Origin: Gammaproteobacteria bacterium
GTDB taxonomy: Bacteria; Pseudomonadota; Gammaproteobacteria; Poriferisulfidales; Oxydemutatoraceae
Length of the DNA stretch: 37,090 nucleotides
Direction of reading: 5' to 3'
NCBI GenBank assembly: GCA_028817225.1
Contig: JAPPQC010000036.1
Location: forward strand, 1 to 37,090
Each line of letters opens with the position of its first letter. Within the stretch, counting starts at the first letter, position 1. The notes beneath the pieces were generated by a model. The model worked only from the letters and a program-made list of their open reading frames with translations, did not search any database and was not told where the DNA came from. Below, one piece after another: positions 1-8,068 of this stretch. Both the position numbers and the translations under genes were made by a program.

Positions 1-1795
1 CGGCGCGGACGGTCATTCTCTGCGGGATGTGCCAGTTGCGGGAAGTGAAGGTCAGCGTGGAGGGTGTGACGACGGCGTCGGCGTCAGAGAGCGGGGTGGC
101 GACGCCTTCCAGCACAACGACCTCGCCGGACGAGGGGCGGACGGGTTCTCTTGTCAGTGACAGGTCAATGTAGCCGCTGGTTCCTTCGGCGATGGTGGTT
201 TGTGATGAATGAATGCGAATGCCGGGTGTCGCGACGGAATAGAGGGCGTTTGCAATGTTCAGGGCGCCGCCGGAGGCGACGGTGTCTGTGACGACAAAGG
301 CCGGGAAACCGGCGGCCATAAATTCCGCTAGCGTCTGCGTTGAAGAGGCAACAGTGTCTGAGAGGACAAAGGCCGGGAAACGGTCCACGGTGTCAAGCAG
401 CGCACTGCGCACCTCGGCAATGGTCAAGTCCGGCTTGTAGGACCAAAGCAGGGCGGCGGCGGCGGAGACATGGGGGGCTGCATAGGAAGTTCCGCTAGGG
501 TCCAAGATATTTCGATGTCCGAGGGGGTTTAAGAAAACTTGCCGAGGGCTGGTTGGTATTTTTTCAGCAGGTGCATACAAGTCGGCTATTACGCTGCCGT
601 AGTTAGAAGCCTCCCAGCGAGTTCGAGTGGTTTTACTTTGCCCTGCGACAACAATAATGTTGTCAAGATTATCCGACCTGTCAATCTTATGGCAGCCTGG
701 TTCGAGTTGCCTCGTTATTTGCCCTGTATTGTTGTAGTTTATACCGTCGTTTCCAGCCCCCTGAACAAACAAAATTCCCTCGTCTTTGAGTTCGCCAAGC
801 CGGCGGTTTTCGTCTATATAATTGGGATTGAGACGGAGCAATTGAAGATTGCAACCTTCTATCTCTCCCGCACTGTAATTCATAACCCGGATATTAACGC
901 GGAACTGACGCTTCATTTTTAGGATGTATTGGTAGGCTTGTATGCGGTTGCTTATGCTTAACAAAGGCATAATCCGGATATTCCAGGCGGCGCCCGCGAT
1001 TCCATAGCCGTCGTTGCCGCGCGAGGCGAGAATGCTGGAAACCCATGTGCCGTGTTCTGGATCACCGCCATCTTCAAGATTTTTGCCGCTTGAGGTGCGG
1101 AAGTTGCAACCGTGGATGTCATCCGTGCAGCCATTGTTGTCGTCGTCCACGCCTTCCTCACCTTCCAGCTCCGCTTCGTTGACCCACAGGTTGGGGCGTA
1201 AATCCGGGTTATTGATGTAAAAGCCCCCGTCCAGCACCGCGACCACGACATTTTCGCTGCCGGTGGTATAAGCCCACGCTTCCGGAGCATCCACATCCAC
1301 ATCGTTGTTCGGGTCGTGAAGATTGGTTTGGTCTCCAAAATCCGGGTCGTCGGGCATGGCTCCGAAAAATTCCGCTTTTGATTGTTTGTATGCGTAATCC
1401 ACCGACGGGTCTTGCTGAATAACCTCAAGCAGCCAATCCGTATCCCATGTGGCAGGTACTTTGGCGGCAGACATATCGAATTGGTCCAGGTAGGGTATGC
1501 GGACTTCCTCCATTTGGGAGAGTACCGCCATCGGCCCGTTCGCGGGTTCGGGCACACCGGACAAACGAGCCACCAGCAGCGTCTGGTGTTCGGCCTTTTC
1601 ATCAAGCAGGTGTTCGGGAATGGTTTTGATGTTTTTCAGGATGGGGCGGAAGTCTTTTTGAATAGCGTTTGTACCGGGTGTTACAACCACATTGCGCGGC
1701 GGCGTGGAGAATTCAGCCAGCAGTATCATCATCAGGGCGGCGATAGCCCCCCCAATGTACCATCCGGTTTTCCTTGTTTTTTGCAAAAAAGTCAT
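1..1795 (-). CDS. Subtilisin-like S8 serine protease, 3' end beyond left edge
   Basis: This is a secreted or surface protease of peptidase family S8. About 598 codons lie in the window, read from an ATG at 1795 to the left edge without a stop. The N-terminus has a basic start and a hydrophobic segment (about residues 12-27), a signal anchor or signal peptide. A propeptide-like region of about 140 residues follows. The catalytic triad is visible: Asp189 in VAVLDGG, His248 in PEHGTWV, Ser437 in SGTSYAAPH; the oxyanion Asn lies in GAGNDG. After the catalytic domain comes a Calx-beta-like segment (IRIHSSQTTIAEGTSGYIDL) that runs off the window. Compared with its paralogue at the right end, it carries an extra 24-codon tandem duplication around residues 470-508. 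It is divergent from the FG-GAP gene. Family assignment is firm; substrate is unknown. Confidence 0.9.
   Translation of the reverse strand, partial: MTFLQKTRKTGWYIGGAIAALMMILLAEFSTPPRNVVVTPGTNAIQKDFRPILKNIKTIPEHLLDEKAEHQTLLVARLSGVPEPANGPMAVLSQMEEVRIPYLDQFDMSAAKVPATWDTDWLLEVIQQDPSVDYAYKQSKAEFFGAMPDDPDFGDQTNLHDPNNDVDVDAPEAWAYTTGSENVVVAVLDGGFYINNPDLRPNLWVNEAELEGEEGVDDDNNGCTDDIHGCNFRTSSGKNLEDGGDPEHGTWVSSILASRGNDGYGIAGAAWNIRIMPLLSISNRIQAYQYILKMKRQFRVNIRVMNYSAGEIEGCNLQLLRLNPNYIDENRRLGELKDEGILFVQGAGNDGINYNNTGQITRQLEPGCHKIDRSDNLDNIIVVAGQSKTTRTRWEASNYGSVIADLYAPAEKIPTSPRQVFLNPLGHRNILDPSGTSYAAPHVSAAAALLWSYKPDLTIAEVRSALLDTVDRFPAFVLSDTVASSTQTLAEFMAAGFPAFVVTDTVASGGALNIANALYSVATPGIRIHSSQTTIAEGTSGYIDLSLTREPVRPSSGEVVVLEGVATPLSDADAVVTPSTLTFTSRNWHIPQRMTVRA
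273..381 (-). repeat. In-frame tandem duplication inside the left subtilase
   Basis: A 37-base unit at 345-381 recurs at 273-309 with four mismatches, 72 bases (24 codons) apart. At protein level the motif FPAFV..DTVAS occurs twice. The right-end paralogue has only one copy before the shared GGALNIANAL motif, so the second unit is an insertion by duplication in this gene. Confidence 0.8.
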
Positions 1796-1838
1796 GCTGG
1801 CAAGGCACTTGCAACCGGCCAGAAATGCCGATTTTCTC

Positions 1839-1850
1839 AATGATTATCAT
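1839..1850. promoter_or_regulatory. Fur-box-like core between divergent genes
   Basis: The 12 bases AATGATTATCAT, read on the other strand as ATGATAATCATT, equal the central 12 bases of the 19-base Fur consensus. The outer bases do not match. It lies between the subtilase and the FG-GAP gene and close to a promoter, so an iron-responsive operator is possible. The site is short, the surroundings are AT-rich, and chance is a real alternative. Confidence 0.22.
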
Positions 1851-1867
1851 ATATCAATTTGTATCGC

Positions 1868-1896
1868 TTGACAGGAGTAGTTTTTGTGCCAATACT
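1868..1896 (+). promoter_or_regulatory. Sigma-70-like promoter for the FG-GAP gene
   Basis: A perfect -35 hexamer TTGACA (1868-1873) is followed after 17 bases by AATACT (1891-1896), four of six matches to the -10 consensus. A start near 1903 would give a leader of about 25 bases that contains the ribosome binding site TAGGAG (1914-1919) ahead of the ATG at 1928. Confidence 0.5.
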
Positions 1897-1927
1897 GGCC
1901 TGCCAACTTCTGATTAGGAGATTCATC

Positions 1928-2474
1928 ATGAAATTGAATCTTGCGATGACAGCAAGATTTCTTTTTGTATCCGCGGCAATCCTGCCGCTTGCGGCGCCCC
2001 TGCATGGTGCGTCGCCGGGCTTTCCTTTTGCCGAAGACTTTCAATCCCAATCGCTGCTGGACAACACCGGGAACCGGAACGCTGCGCGGTGGACCAGCAA
2101 CGGTGTAACACTTGGGCGTGCAAAGAACCGCCATGCAGTGGACCTCGGTTCCAGCCCGCGAAACGCCAAAATCGGCAATTCAGTAGCCACCATCGGCATC
2201 AAAGACATCGCGGCGCAGGACCTGGACGGCGACGGGAATCTTGATGTTCTGATTGCCAACAGCAACGGGATTTTCGCCCATTTTATTGACGGGACGGACG
2301 AGGCTGAGTTGGAGTCCATTCAACCCATCAGGATAACGGCAGTGGCGGTGCCGGTTAAAGCCATGGCCTTTGGTGATTTTGACCGGGATGGCAGTGTCGC
2401 TGTTGCATACGGACATTGAATACTGTTTGTTCAACGATGGCGGCGTGCGCCATGCGGTGTGTGGTTGGGATTGA
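1928..2474 (+). pseudogene. FG-GAP/VCBS-repeat secreted protein, frameshifted and truncated
   Basis: The ATG at 1928 has a good Shine-Dalgarno sequence and starts a clear signal peptide (basic MKLNLAMTAR, hydrophobic core, cleavage near LHGA). The mature part shows calcium-loop FG-GAP motifs: DLDGDGNLDVLIANSNG and GDFDRDG. The first frame stops at 2417-2419. In the +1 frame from about 2392 the text continues sensibly as SLLHTDIEYCLFNDGG and ends at TGA 2472-2474, so a frameshift near 2390-2400 is likely. Intact VCBS proteins usually carry many repeats over 400 or more residues; here there are about two. I read it as a decayed remnant of an extracellular beta-propeller protein. A sequencing indel could explain the shift but not the short length. 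Confidence 0.6.
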
Positions 2475-2488
2475 GGCAAGGTAGGACA

Positions 2489-3094
2489 GTGGAACTATTC
2501 GCTATTCTCGTTTTTATTTTTTTCGCTTATCTTATTTTTTCTTTCGTTAGTGATCTCTTTTCGATTGGCAATGAGAGGAGAGAACGGAAAGAACAGAAAC
2601 GGAAATTGGTGTCAGCGCGCCCTGCATTAAGTGCCTGGATTACAGAGGCGGGTATTGACCTTAAGTGTGCGAGGTGCTTGTCCAGTGCCTTCCGCGTGCT
2701 TAAATGCAGCCCCCATGGACTGAGCTTTGAAGGACAGTGCACGAACTGTGGTGCTAAAAAATGGTTCAAGGCGACGCGGACAAGCGAACCATTTGATTTT
2801 CCTGCCTACGGGTTTTCTAGGTTGGACGAGCTGGATGTAATAATATCCAAGTCGGTGCAGCCCGCTGACGACTCTCAGGAAGAGAATGAGCAGACGAAGA
2901 GAAGCAGACATATTTCCGAAAGTGTTCGCCATGAGGTCTGGCGCAGAGACCAAGGCCGGTGTTGTCAATGCGGCAGCAAGGAAAACATCGAATTTGATCA
3001 CATCATTCCCTTTTCCAAGGGCGGATCAAATACTGCAAGGAACATTCAATTGCTTTGCGAATCCTGCAATGCGAAAAAGCGCGACAGGATATAA
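2489..3094 (+). CDS. Membrane-anchored HNH endonuclease
   Basis: The product is a predicted nuclease of 201 residues. I chose the GTG at 2489 because AAGGTAGGA lies just upstream; an in-frame GTG at 2459 has no such site. One transmembrane helix occupies about residues 2-20, followed by a basic, charged linker. A middle zinc-ribbon-like part has CARC and CTNC pairs around residues 58-92. The C-terminus is a standard HNH (McrA-like) domain: RRDQGRCCQCG, FDHIIPFSKGG, N in ARNIQLLCESCN, so both zinc Cys pairs and the DH catalytic pair are present. It is convergent with ftsX, 15 bases away. The HNH assignment is firm; the biological role (defence, repair, DNA uptake) is not visible. Confidence 0.8.
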   Translation: MELFAILVFIFFAYLIFSFVSDLFSIGNERRERKEQKRKLVSARPALSAWITEAGIDLKCARCLSSAFRVLKCSPHGLSFEGQCTNCGAKKWFKATRTSEPFDFPAYGFSRLDELDVIISKSVQPADDSQEENEQTKRSRHISESVRHEVWRRDQGRCCQCGSKENIEFDHIIPFSKGGSNTARNIQLLCESCNAKKRDRI

Positions 3095-3109
3095 AGTGCG
3101 AATAACCCC

Positions 3110-4024
3110 CTAACCCCTCTCCCTCCTCAACGACAACCACGCCCCCGCAAGGCACAGCGCCGCGCCCGCCCCGGTGGTGTACACCACAACACGCGGCCAG
3201 AACGCCGCATCGCGCGCAAAATCACTGCCGTAAAGCGACAGCAGTTGCCGCAGGTGGCCGTCAATAACGGCGGTTGCAATCGCGGCGGCGAGGCCCGCCA
3301 GCAGGCCGCCGCCGAGGCCGTAGCACAGGGCGGTGTAGAAGAACGGGCGGCGGATGAAGGCGTCGCCGGCGCCGAGCAGCGCGAGAATTTCCATTTCATC
3401 GCGGCATCTTTCGGTTTCCGAGCGGATGATGGCGGCGATGACCAGCAGCACAACCGCCGCGAACAGCGCCGCCAGCAGGTGAACGGCGGTGCGCGCCAGC
3501 GCGATGATGGCGTCCAGCCGTTGCAGCCAGGCGATGTTGGTTTCGGCGCGGTCCACGCCGTTCAGATTGCGAAGGCGCGCGCTCAGCAGGTTCAGCCCCG
3601 GCGCGCGGTCGTGCTGCGCGTCGGGCGTCACTTCCACCACCGCGGGCAGCGGGTTGCTTTCAAACAGCGCCAGCATGTCGCCGATGTCGCGCTGTTCGCG
3701 GAACGCGCGCAGCGATTCTTCGGCGCTGATGACGGCGGCCTGCGCGACGCCTTCAATGGCGGCGATTTCCGCGCCCAGGCGGCGCACTTCGGCGTCGGCG
3801 GTTTGCGGTTTCAGATAGACCGAGATTCGGGCCGGCGACGAGTGGTCCGGCAGTAGCGCGCCGGTGTTGTGCAGCACGCTCAGCGCAATCGCCGGCAGCG
3901 CCAGCGCAACCGCAATCAGCGACAGGGTCAGCGCGCTCGCCAGCGGCGCTTTCGCCAGCCGCGCCAGCGTCCCGGCCAGCGCCAGACGATGGCTGTCAAG
4001 ATAAAGACGCAGTGTTGCAAACAT
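3110..4024 (-). CDS. ftsX: Cell division ABC transporter permease FtsX
   Basis: FtsX is the membrane partner of FtsE. The complex sits at the septal ring and activates periplasmic peptidoglycan hydrolases through EnvC-type adaptors. The 304-residue protein has the family layout: a short cytoplasmic start, a first membrane helix (about residues 30-55), a large extracytoplasmic loop, then three helices from about residue 160 to the end, including the ALLGAGDAFIRRPFFY coupling segment typical of FtsX. It is the last gene of ftsY-ftsE-ftsX. The 56 bases between ftsE and ftsX are not spacer of the usual kind: they hold an imperfect extra copy of the ftsX start (see the separate entry). Confidence 0.93.
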   Translation of the reverse strand: MFATLRLYLDSHRLALAGTLARLAKAPLASALTLSLIAVALALPAIALSVLHNTGALLPDHSSPARISVYLKPQTADAEVRRLGAEIAAIEGVAQAAVISAEESLRAFREQRDIGDMLALFESNPLPAVVEVTPDAQHDRAPGLNLLSARLRNLNGVDRAETNIAWLQRLDAIIALARTAVHLLAALFAAVVLLVIAAIIRSETERCRDEMEILALLGAGDAFIRRPFFYTALCYGLGGGLLAGLAAAIATAVIDGHLRQLLSLYGSDFARDAAFWPRVVVYTTGAGAALCLAGAWLSLRRERG

Positions 4025-4081
4025 CGTTCAGGCGCTCGCGGCCAGGCGGCGTTTGCGGCAAAGGCGCGGCATTGCAAACAT
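3968..4081 (-). repeat. Duplicated 5' end of ftsX
   Basis: Read on the minus strand, an ATG at 4081 overlapping the ftsE stop starts the 17-codon frame MFAMPRLCRKRRLAASA and then a TGA. Exactly 57 bases later the real FtsX begins MFATLRLYLDSHRLA. M-F-A, R-L and R-L-A align and the first 10 bases are identical. The frames are the same (19 codons apart), so the ancestral coupled start seems to have been duplicated, with the upstream copy now closed by a stop. Confidence 0.7.
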
Positions 4082-4740
4082 CATTCCCCCGCCCCCGCCA
4101 AACGCCCCTCGTGCAGCGTGATAACGCGGTGGCCCAAACCGCCTATCAGCGCGAGGTCGTGGCTGGCCACCAGCGTTGTCGTGCCGGCGCGGTTGAATTC
4201 GCTGAACAGTTTCATGATCTCGCGCGACAACTCCGGGTCGAGGTTGCCGGTCGGTTCGTCGGCCAGCAGGATCAGCGGGCGGTTGACGATGGCGCGCGCG
4301 ATGCCGACGCGCTGCTGCTGGCCCGCCGACAGCGCCGCCGGGTTCAGCGCCTCTTTGCCCAGCAGGCCGACCTTGTCCAGCGCCGCGCGCACGCGCTTGC
4401 CGGCCTCAACGCGCCCGGCGCCGCCGATGCGCAGCGGCAGCGCGACATTTTCAAACACCGGGCGGTCAAACAGCAGGCGGTGGTTCTGAAACACAAAGCC
4501 GATGCGGCGGCGCAGATACGGAATCTGCGCGCGCGCAAGGCGCGTGATGTCCCTGCCGTTGACAAACACCTGGCCGAAGTCGGGGCGCTCAATGGCGGCA
4601 ATCAGGCGCAGCAGCGTGCTTTTGCCGGCGCCGGAATGCCCGGTTACGAAGGCCATCTCGCCGTCGCCTATTTCCAGGTCAATCTCCGCCAGCGCGGTCT
4701 CGCCGCGAAAACGCTTGACCACCTTGTGCAGTTGTATCAT
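4081..4740 (-). CDS. ftsE: Cell division ATP-binding protein FtsE
   Basis: FtsE is the cytoplasmic ABC ATPase that powers FtsX. The 219 residues show all ABC hallmarks: Walker A GHSGAGKST, Q-loop FVFQNH, signature LSAGQQQRVGIARA, Walker B LILLADEPTGNLD and the switch His in VASHD. Length is that of the family. Its ATG overlaps the ftsY stop by four bases (ATGA), consistent with translational coupling in one operon. Confidence 0.96.
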   Translation of the reverse strand: MIQLHKVVKRFRGETALAEIDLEIGDGEMAFVTGHSGAGKSTLLRLIAAIERPDFGQVFVNGRDITRLARAQIPYLRRRIGFVFQNHRLLFDRPVFENVALPLRIGGAGRVEAGKRVRAALDKVGLLGKEALNPAALSAGQQQRVGIARAIVNRPLILLADEPTGNLDPELSREIMKLFSEFNRAGTTTLVASHDLALIGGLGHRVITLHEGRLAGAGE

Positions 4741-5723
4741 TCGGGCGCCGCCGTGCCTGCCGCAGTGCTTGCTGTTGCATTTTCCGCGCCCGCCGTGTCA
4801 AGGCCGAGCATGGCGCTTGCGTATTCGCGCGCGTTGAACGGGCGCAAGTCTTCCGCCGCCTCGCCGACGCCGATGAAGCGAATCGGAATGCCGAGTTCGG
4901 CGGCCATCGCCACCAGCACGCCGCCCTTCGCGGTGCCGTCGAGTTTGGTCGCGACAATGCCGGTTACGCCGAGCGCGTCGTGGAAGGCGCGGGTTTGCGC
5001 CAGCGCGTTCTGGCCGGTGCCGGCGTCCACCACCAGCAGCACCTCGTGCGGCGCGGCGGCGTCCTGGCGCGCCATCGCGCGCTTGACCTTTTTCAGTTCC
5101 TCCATCAGGTTGCGGTCGGTGTGCAGCCGCCCGGCGGTGTCGGCCAGCAGGATGTCGGCGCCTTTGGCGCGCGCCGACGCCAGCGCATCAAAGATGACGG
5201 CGGCGCTGTCGGCGCCCGACTCTTGCGAGACGACGGCGATGTCGCAGCGCCGCCCCCACGCCTCCATCTGCTCGATCGCCGCCGCGCGGAAGGTGTCGCC
5301 GGCGGCGAACATCACCGAGCGCCCGCCCGCCTTGTAATAACGCCCGAGTTTGCCGATGGTGGTGGTCTTGCCGACGCCGTTGACGCCGACAACCAGAATC
5401 GCAAACGGCTTGCCCGCGCCCGCCGCCGGCACCGCGCCGCCGTTCGGCAACTGGCACGGCGCCAGCACGGCGGCGATTTCATCGCGCAGCAGTTCCAGCA
5501 GCGCGGCCAGGTCGCGCGCGCCGCCGCGCCCGGCGCAACTCTTCAGTTTGTCCATGATGGCCAGACTGGTGGCGGCGCCGACATCGGCGCCGAGCAGCCG
5601 CGTTTCCAGTTCGTCAAAGAAGCGCGCGCCGTTCGCGCCGCCGTCGCCGAGCAGGCCGCCGAGGCCGCCGGTGAGCCGGTCGCTGGTGCGGGTGAGTTGC
5701 TGTTTCAGGTGTTTCAGCCACAT
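4737..5723 (-). CDS. ftsY: Signal recognition particle receptor FtsY
   Basis: FtsY is the GTPase receptor that docks SRP-ribosome complexes at the inner membrane for co-translational insertion. The 328 residues cover the N domain (amphipathic start MWLKHLKQQL, then four-helix bundle) and the G domain with GVNGVGKTTT (G1), DTFRAAAIEQ (insertion box), DTAGR (G3), TKLDG (G4) and the closing GVGEAAEDLRPF. The acidic A domain of E. coli FtsY is absent, as in many bacteria. A low-complexity Ala/Thr tail follows. It is first in the ftsY-ftsE-ftsX operon, divergent from the oxidoreductase cluster. Confidence 0.96.
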   Translation of the reverse strand: MWLKHLKQQLTRTSDRLTGGLGGLLGDGGANGARFFDELETRLLGADVGAATSLAIMDKLKSCAGRGGARDLAALLELLRDEIAAVLAPCQLPNGGAVPAAGAGKPFAILVVGVNGVGKTTTIGKLGRYYKAGGRSVMFAAGDTFRAAAIEQMEAWGRRCDIAVVSQESGADSAAVIFDALASARAKGADILLADTAGRLHTDRNLMEELKKVKRAMARQDAAAPHEVLLVVDAGTGQNALAQTRAFHDALGVTGIVATKLDGTAKGGVLVAMAAELGIPIRFIGVGEAAEDLRPFNAREYASAMLGLDTAGAENATASTAAGTAAPE

Positions 5724-5787
5724 GGTTTTTTCCCGTTGTATTGCCGCGCTGTGCCGCCGCGCCGCACACGCGCAGTGTAACCGGGAA

Positions 5788-5810
5788 TTATATCTGTAAT
5801 ATGGTATATT
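5788..5810. promoter_or_regulatory. AT-rich divergent promoter region between ftsY and norS
   Basis: The 147-base gap contains an isolated AT-rich island. On the minus strand a perfect TATAAT lies at 5793-5788, about 65 bases upstream of the ftsY start; on the plus strand TATATT lies at 5805-5810, 60 bases before norS. No convincing -35 hexamer accompanies either, so assignment rests on position and composition only. Confidence 0.3.
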
Positions 5811-5870
5811 GAAGGCGGCGGGCTGTTTCCCATAACTTTACCCGTAGCAACCAACTTGGAGGTCTTCAAT

Positions 5871-6392
5871 ATGCTGGCTGAAAGCGTCTGGATTCTGACA
5901 CTGGTGAGTCTGGTTCTGTTGTCGGCGGTGTTTGTGTTCGTGATTGCGAACTCCGGCGACGAGCGGGACTATTCCGAGGTGCAGAAAAAGTGGTACGCCA
6001 TTCGTTCCAAATGGCTGCTGTTTCTTTTTGTGGTCGGCGTCATCGTAACCTGGGCGACGCTGTCGCCTTTCCCGATCACCGACCAGCACGCCGCCGCGGA
6101 CGAGAACACGACGGTGGTGAAGGTGGTCGCCCGCCAGTGGCACTGGGAGATAGACAACACCGAATACAACGCCGGCGACACCGTTGAATTTCATGTGACT
6201 TCCGGCGATGTCAACCACGGCTTTGCCATCTACGACGGCGAAGACCGCCTGCTGACGCAGACCCAGGCGATGCCCGACTATGTGAACAAGGTGCGCCACA
6301 CCTTCAACCAACCCGGCACCTACAGGGTGCTGTGCATGGAATACTGCGGCCTCGCGCACCACGCGATGCTCGCCGAACTGACCGTCCGGTAA
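5871..6392 (+). CDS. norS: CuA subunit of an sNOR-type heme-copper reductase (cytochrome oxidase subunit II family)
   Basis: This membrane-anchored electron-entry subunit should take electrons from a periplasmic donor and pass them to the catalytic subunit next door. The ATG at 5871 has GGAGG at 5858-5862. The 173 residues contain two transmembrane helices (about 6-26 and 44-62), then a cupredoxin domain with a complete binuclear CuA site: His in VNHGF and the C-terminal CMEYCGLAHHAM giving both Cys, Glu, His and Met. Length fits short (ba3-like or NorS) subunit II proteins. I call it norS rather than coxB because of the partner's active site and the four-gene order; on its own it could not be told from an oxidase subunit. 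Confidence 0.75.
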   Translation: MLAESVWILTLVSLVLLSAVFVFVIANSGDERDYSEVQKKWYAIRSKWLLFLFVVGVIVTWATLSPFPITDQHAAADENTTVVKVVARQWHWEIDNTEYNAGDTVEFHVTSGDVNHGFAIYDGEDRLLTQTQAMPDYVNKVRHTFNQPGTYRVLCMEYCGLAHHAMLAELTVR

Positions 6393-6419
6393 CCAACCGT
6401 TTGCAAGGGGGAACCCATC

Positions 6420-7874
6420 ATGTCCGAAGCAATCCAATACGACGCCGCCGAAAACCGCACCGGTTTGACCGGCGTCAAGGCATACCTGCTGACCAGCCTG
6501 CTGGTCTTTGCGCTGATGATGCTCGCGGGCGTCGTGCTGCGCGCGGCGCAGGGCGCAACTATCAACATTCCGCCTGATGTCTTTTACCAGATCATGACGC
6601 TGCACGGCGCCGGCATGGTCGGCGTCGCGGGCTTTGCGGGCGCCGCCGTGCTGTGGTATTTCCTGCGCCAGTATGTGCGGCTGAACGGCAAGGTGCTGTG
6701 GCTGAATTACTTCATCTTCCTGTCCGGCGTGGTGCTGATACTCGCCTCCATCCTGATTGGCGGCTTTGCCGGCGCGTGGACGTTTCTGTACCCGCTGCCG
6801 GCGCAGTCCATGGGGCTGTGGTCGCCGGCGGCGGCGACGGCCTACATGCTCGGCCTGCTGGTGATAGGCACCGGCTTTCTGCTGCTGTACCTGGACATCG
6901 GCATCGCGCTGATCAAGCGCTACGGCGGCCTCGGGCGCGCGCTGGGCGTGCCGATGATGTTCGGCGCCAAGGTGGACCCGTCGCACCCGACCACGGTGGT
7001 GGCCGGCACGATGGTGCTGATAGTGAACTTCACCGGCATCGCCGCCGGCGCCGTCGTGCTGGTGTTGTGCCTGTTCAACCTGTGGCAGCCCGCGTTCAAA
7101 CTGGACCCGCTGCTGATCAAGAACCTGATTTATTTCTTCGGCCATGTGTTCATCAACGCGACGATTTACTCCGGCGTGGTGGCGGTGTACGAGTTGCTGC
7201 CGAAATACACCGGGCGGCCCTGGAATGTGTCAAAGCCGTTTCTGTACGCATGGGGCGCGGCGACGCTGATGGTGCTGGCGGTGTACCCGCACCACCTGCT
7301 GATGGACTTTGTGATGCCGCCGTGGATGCTGGTGATGGGGCAGGTGCTTTCGTATCTGAGCGGCATTCCGGTGCTGGCGATTACCGCCTACGGCGCGCTG
7401 ACGATAGTCTATCGGTCGGGCATCCGCTGGGATGTGGCGAGCGCGTGCATGCTGATTGCGATGTTCGGCTGGGCCGGCGGCGTGATTCCGGCGGTGATTG
7501 ATGGCACGCTGATGGTCAACAAGGTGATGCACAACACGATGTGGGTGCCCGGCCACTTTCATTTCTACCTGCTGCTGGGGCTGCTGCCGATGGTTATCGG
7601 CGTTTGCTATTACCTGTCCAACAACCGCGAGAACGGCGGCAAGCCGCTGGTGGACACGGCGGCGTTGGCGATTTATTTCTTCGGCGGGATGGGGCTGATA
7701 CTGGCGTTTCTGGCGGGCGGCGCCGACAGCGTGCCGCGCCGCTGGGCCGAGCATTTTGAGAGTTGGCGTTTTCTGGGGCAACTGAGCGCCATCGCCGGCG
7801 GCCTGACGCTGGCCGGCTTTCTGGTCATCACGCTGCGTAATCTGGTGAAACTGCCGCAGGCCGATATTGCTTGA
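6420..7874 (+). CDS. norY: Catalytic heme-copper subunit, probable sNOR nitric oxide reductase
   Basis: This integral membrane subunit has about 12 helices and 484 residues. Heme and metal ligands are present: low-spin heme His62 (TLHGAGM) and His381, CuB His242 and His291-His292 (VYPHHLLMD), high-spin heme His379 (WVPGHFHF). At His242+4, where oxygen reductases have the cross-linked Tyr (HPEVY in type A), this protein has Asn246 (GHVFIN). Loss of that Tyr is a known mark of NO-reducing members of the superfamily. With an upstream CuA subunit and downstream senC and orf1, the order equals the norSY-senC-orf1 clusters reported in ammonia oxidisers. The expected reaction is 2 NO to N2O. An oxygen reductase with displaced Tyr (for example Tyr250) is the alternative. 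Confidence 0.72.
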   Translation: MSEAIQYDAAENRTGLTGVKAYLLTSLLVFALMMLAGVVLRAAQGATINIPPDVFYQIMTLHGAGMVGVAGFAGAAVLWYFLRQYVRLNGKVLWLNYFIFLSGVVLILASILIGGFAGAWTFLYPLPAQSMGLWSPAAATAYMLGLLVIGTGFLLLYLDIGIALIKRYGGLGRALGVPMMFGAKVDPSHPTTVVAGTMVLIVNFTGIAAGAVVLVLCLFNLWQPAFKLDPLLIKNLIYFFGHVFINATIYSGVVAVYELLPKYTGRPWNVSKPFLYAWGAATLMVLAVYPHHLLMDFVMPPWMLVMGQVLSYLSGIPVLAITAYGALTIVYRSGIRWDVASACMLIAMFGWAGGVIPAVIDGTLMVNKVMHNTMWVPGHFHFYLLLGLLPMVIGVCYYLSNNRENGGKPLVDTAALAIYFFGGMGLILAFLAGGADSVPRRWAEHFESWRFLGQLSAIAGGLTLAGFLVITLRNLVKLPQADIA

Positions 7875-7888
7875 CGCTGGCGGGTGGT

Positions 7889-8068
7889 GTGTGCGCTGCC
7901 TGGTTTTGCCGTTGTCGCTGCGGCTTGCCTTGCCTGACGGCGGCGGATGATGTGCACGCTGATTAGTTCTGCCGCCGCTGTCGCCGCAGCCCGCCCTGCC
8001 TGACGGCGGCGGCGGACGATGCGTACACTGTTCAGTTCCGTCGCTGTCGCTGCGGCCTGCTTTGCGGC
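7889..8068 (+). repeat. Three degenerate tandem copies of the senC start region
   Basis: Units begin at 7889 (GTG), 7950 (ATG) and 8019 (ATG of senC), 61 and 69 bases apart. The second encodes MCTLISSAAAVAAARPA and then stops; senC itself begins MRTLFSSVAVAAACFA. The first unit keeps the GTCGCTGCGGC core. Both upstream units end with the shared TGCCTGACGGCGGCGGA. Only the last copy continues into the gene. Confidence 0.75.

Noticed and set aside
958..1605. Minus-strand 215-residue frame inside the left subtilase
   Set aside because: It is another frame of the subtilase, whose own frame shows the whole catalytic triad.
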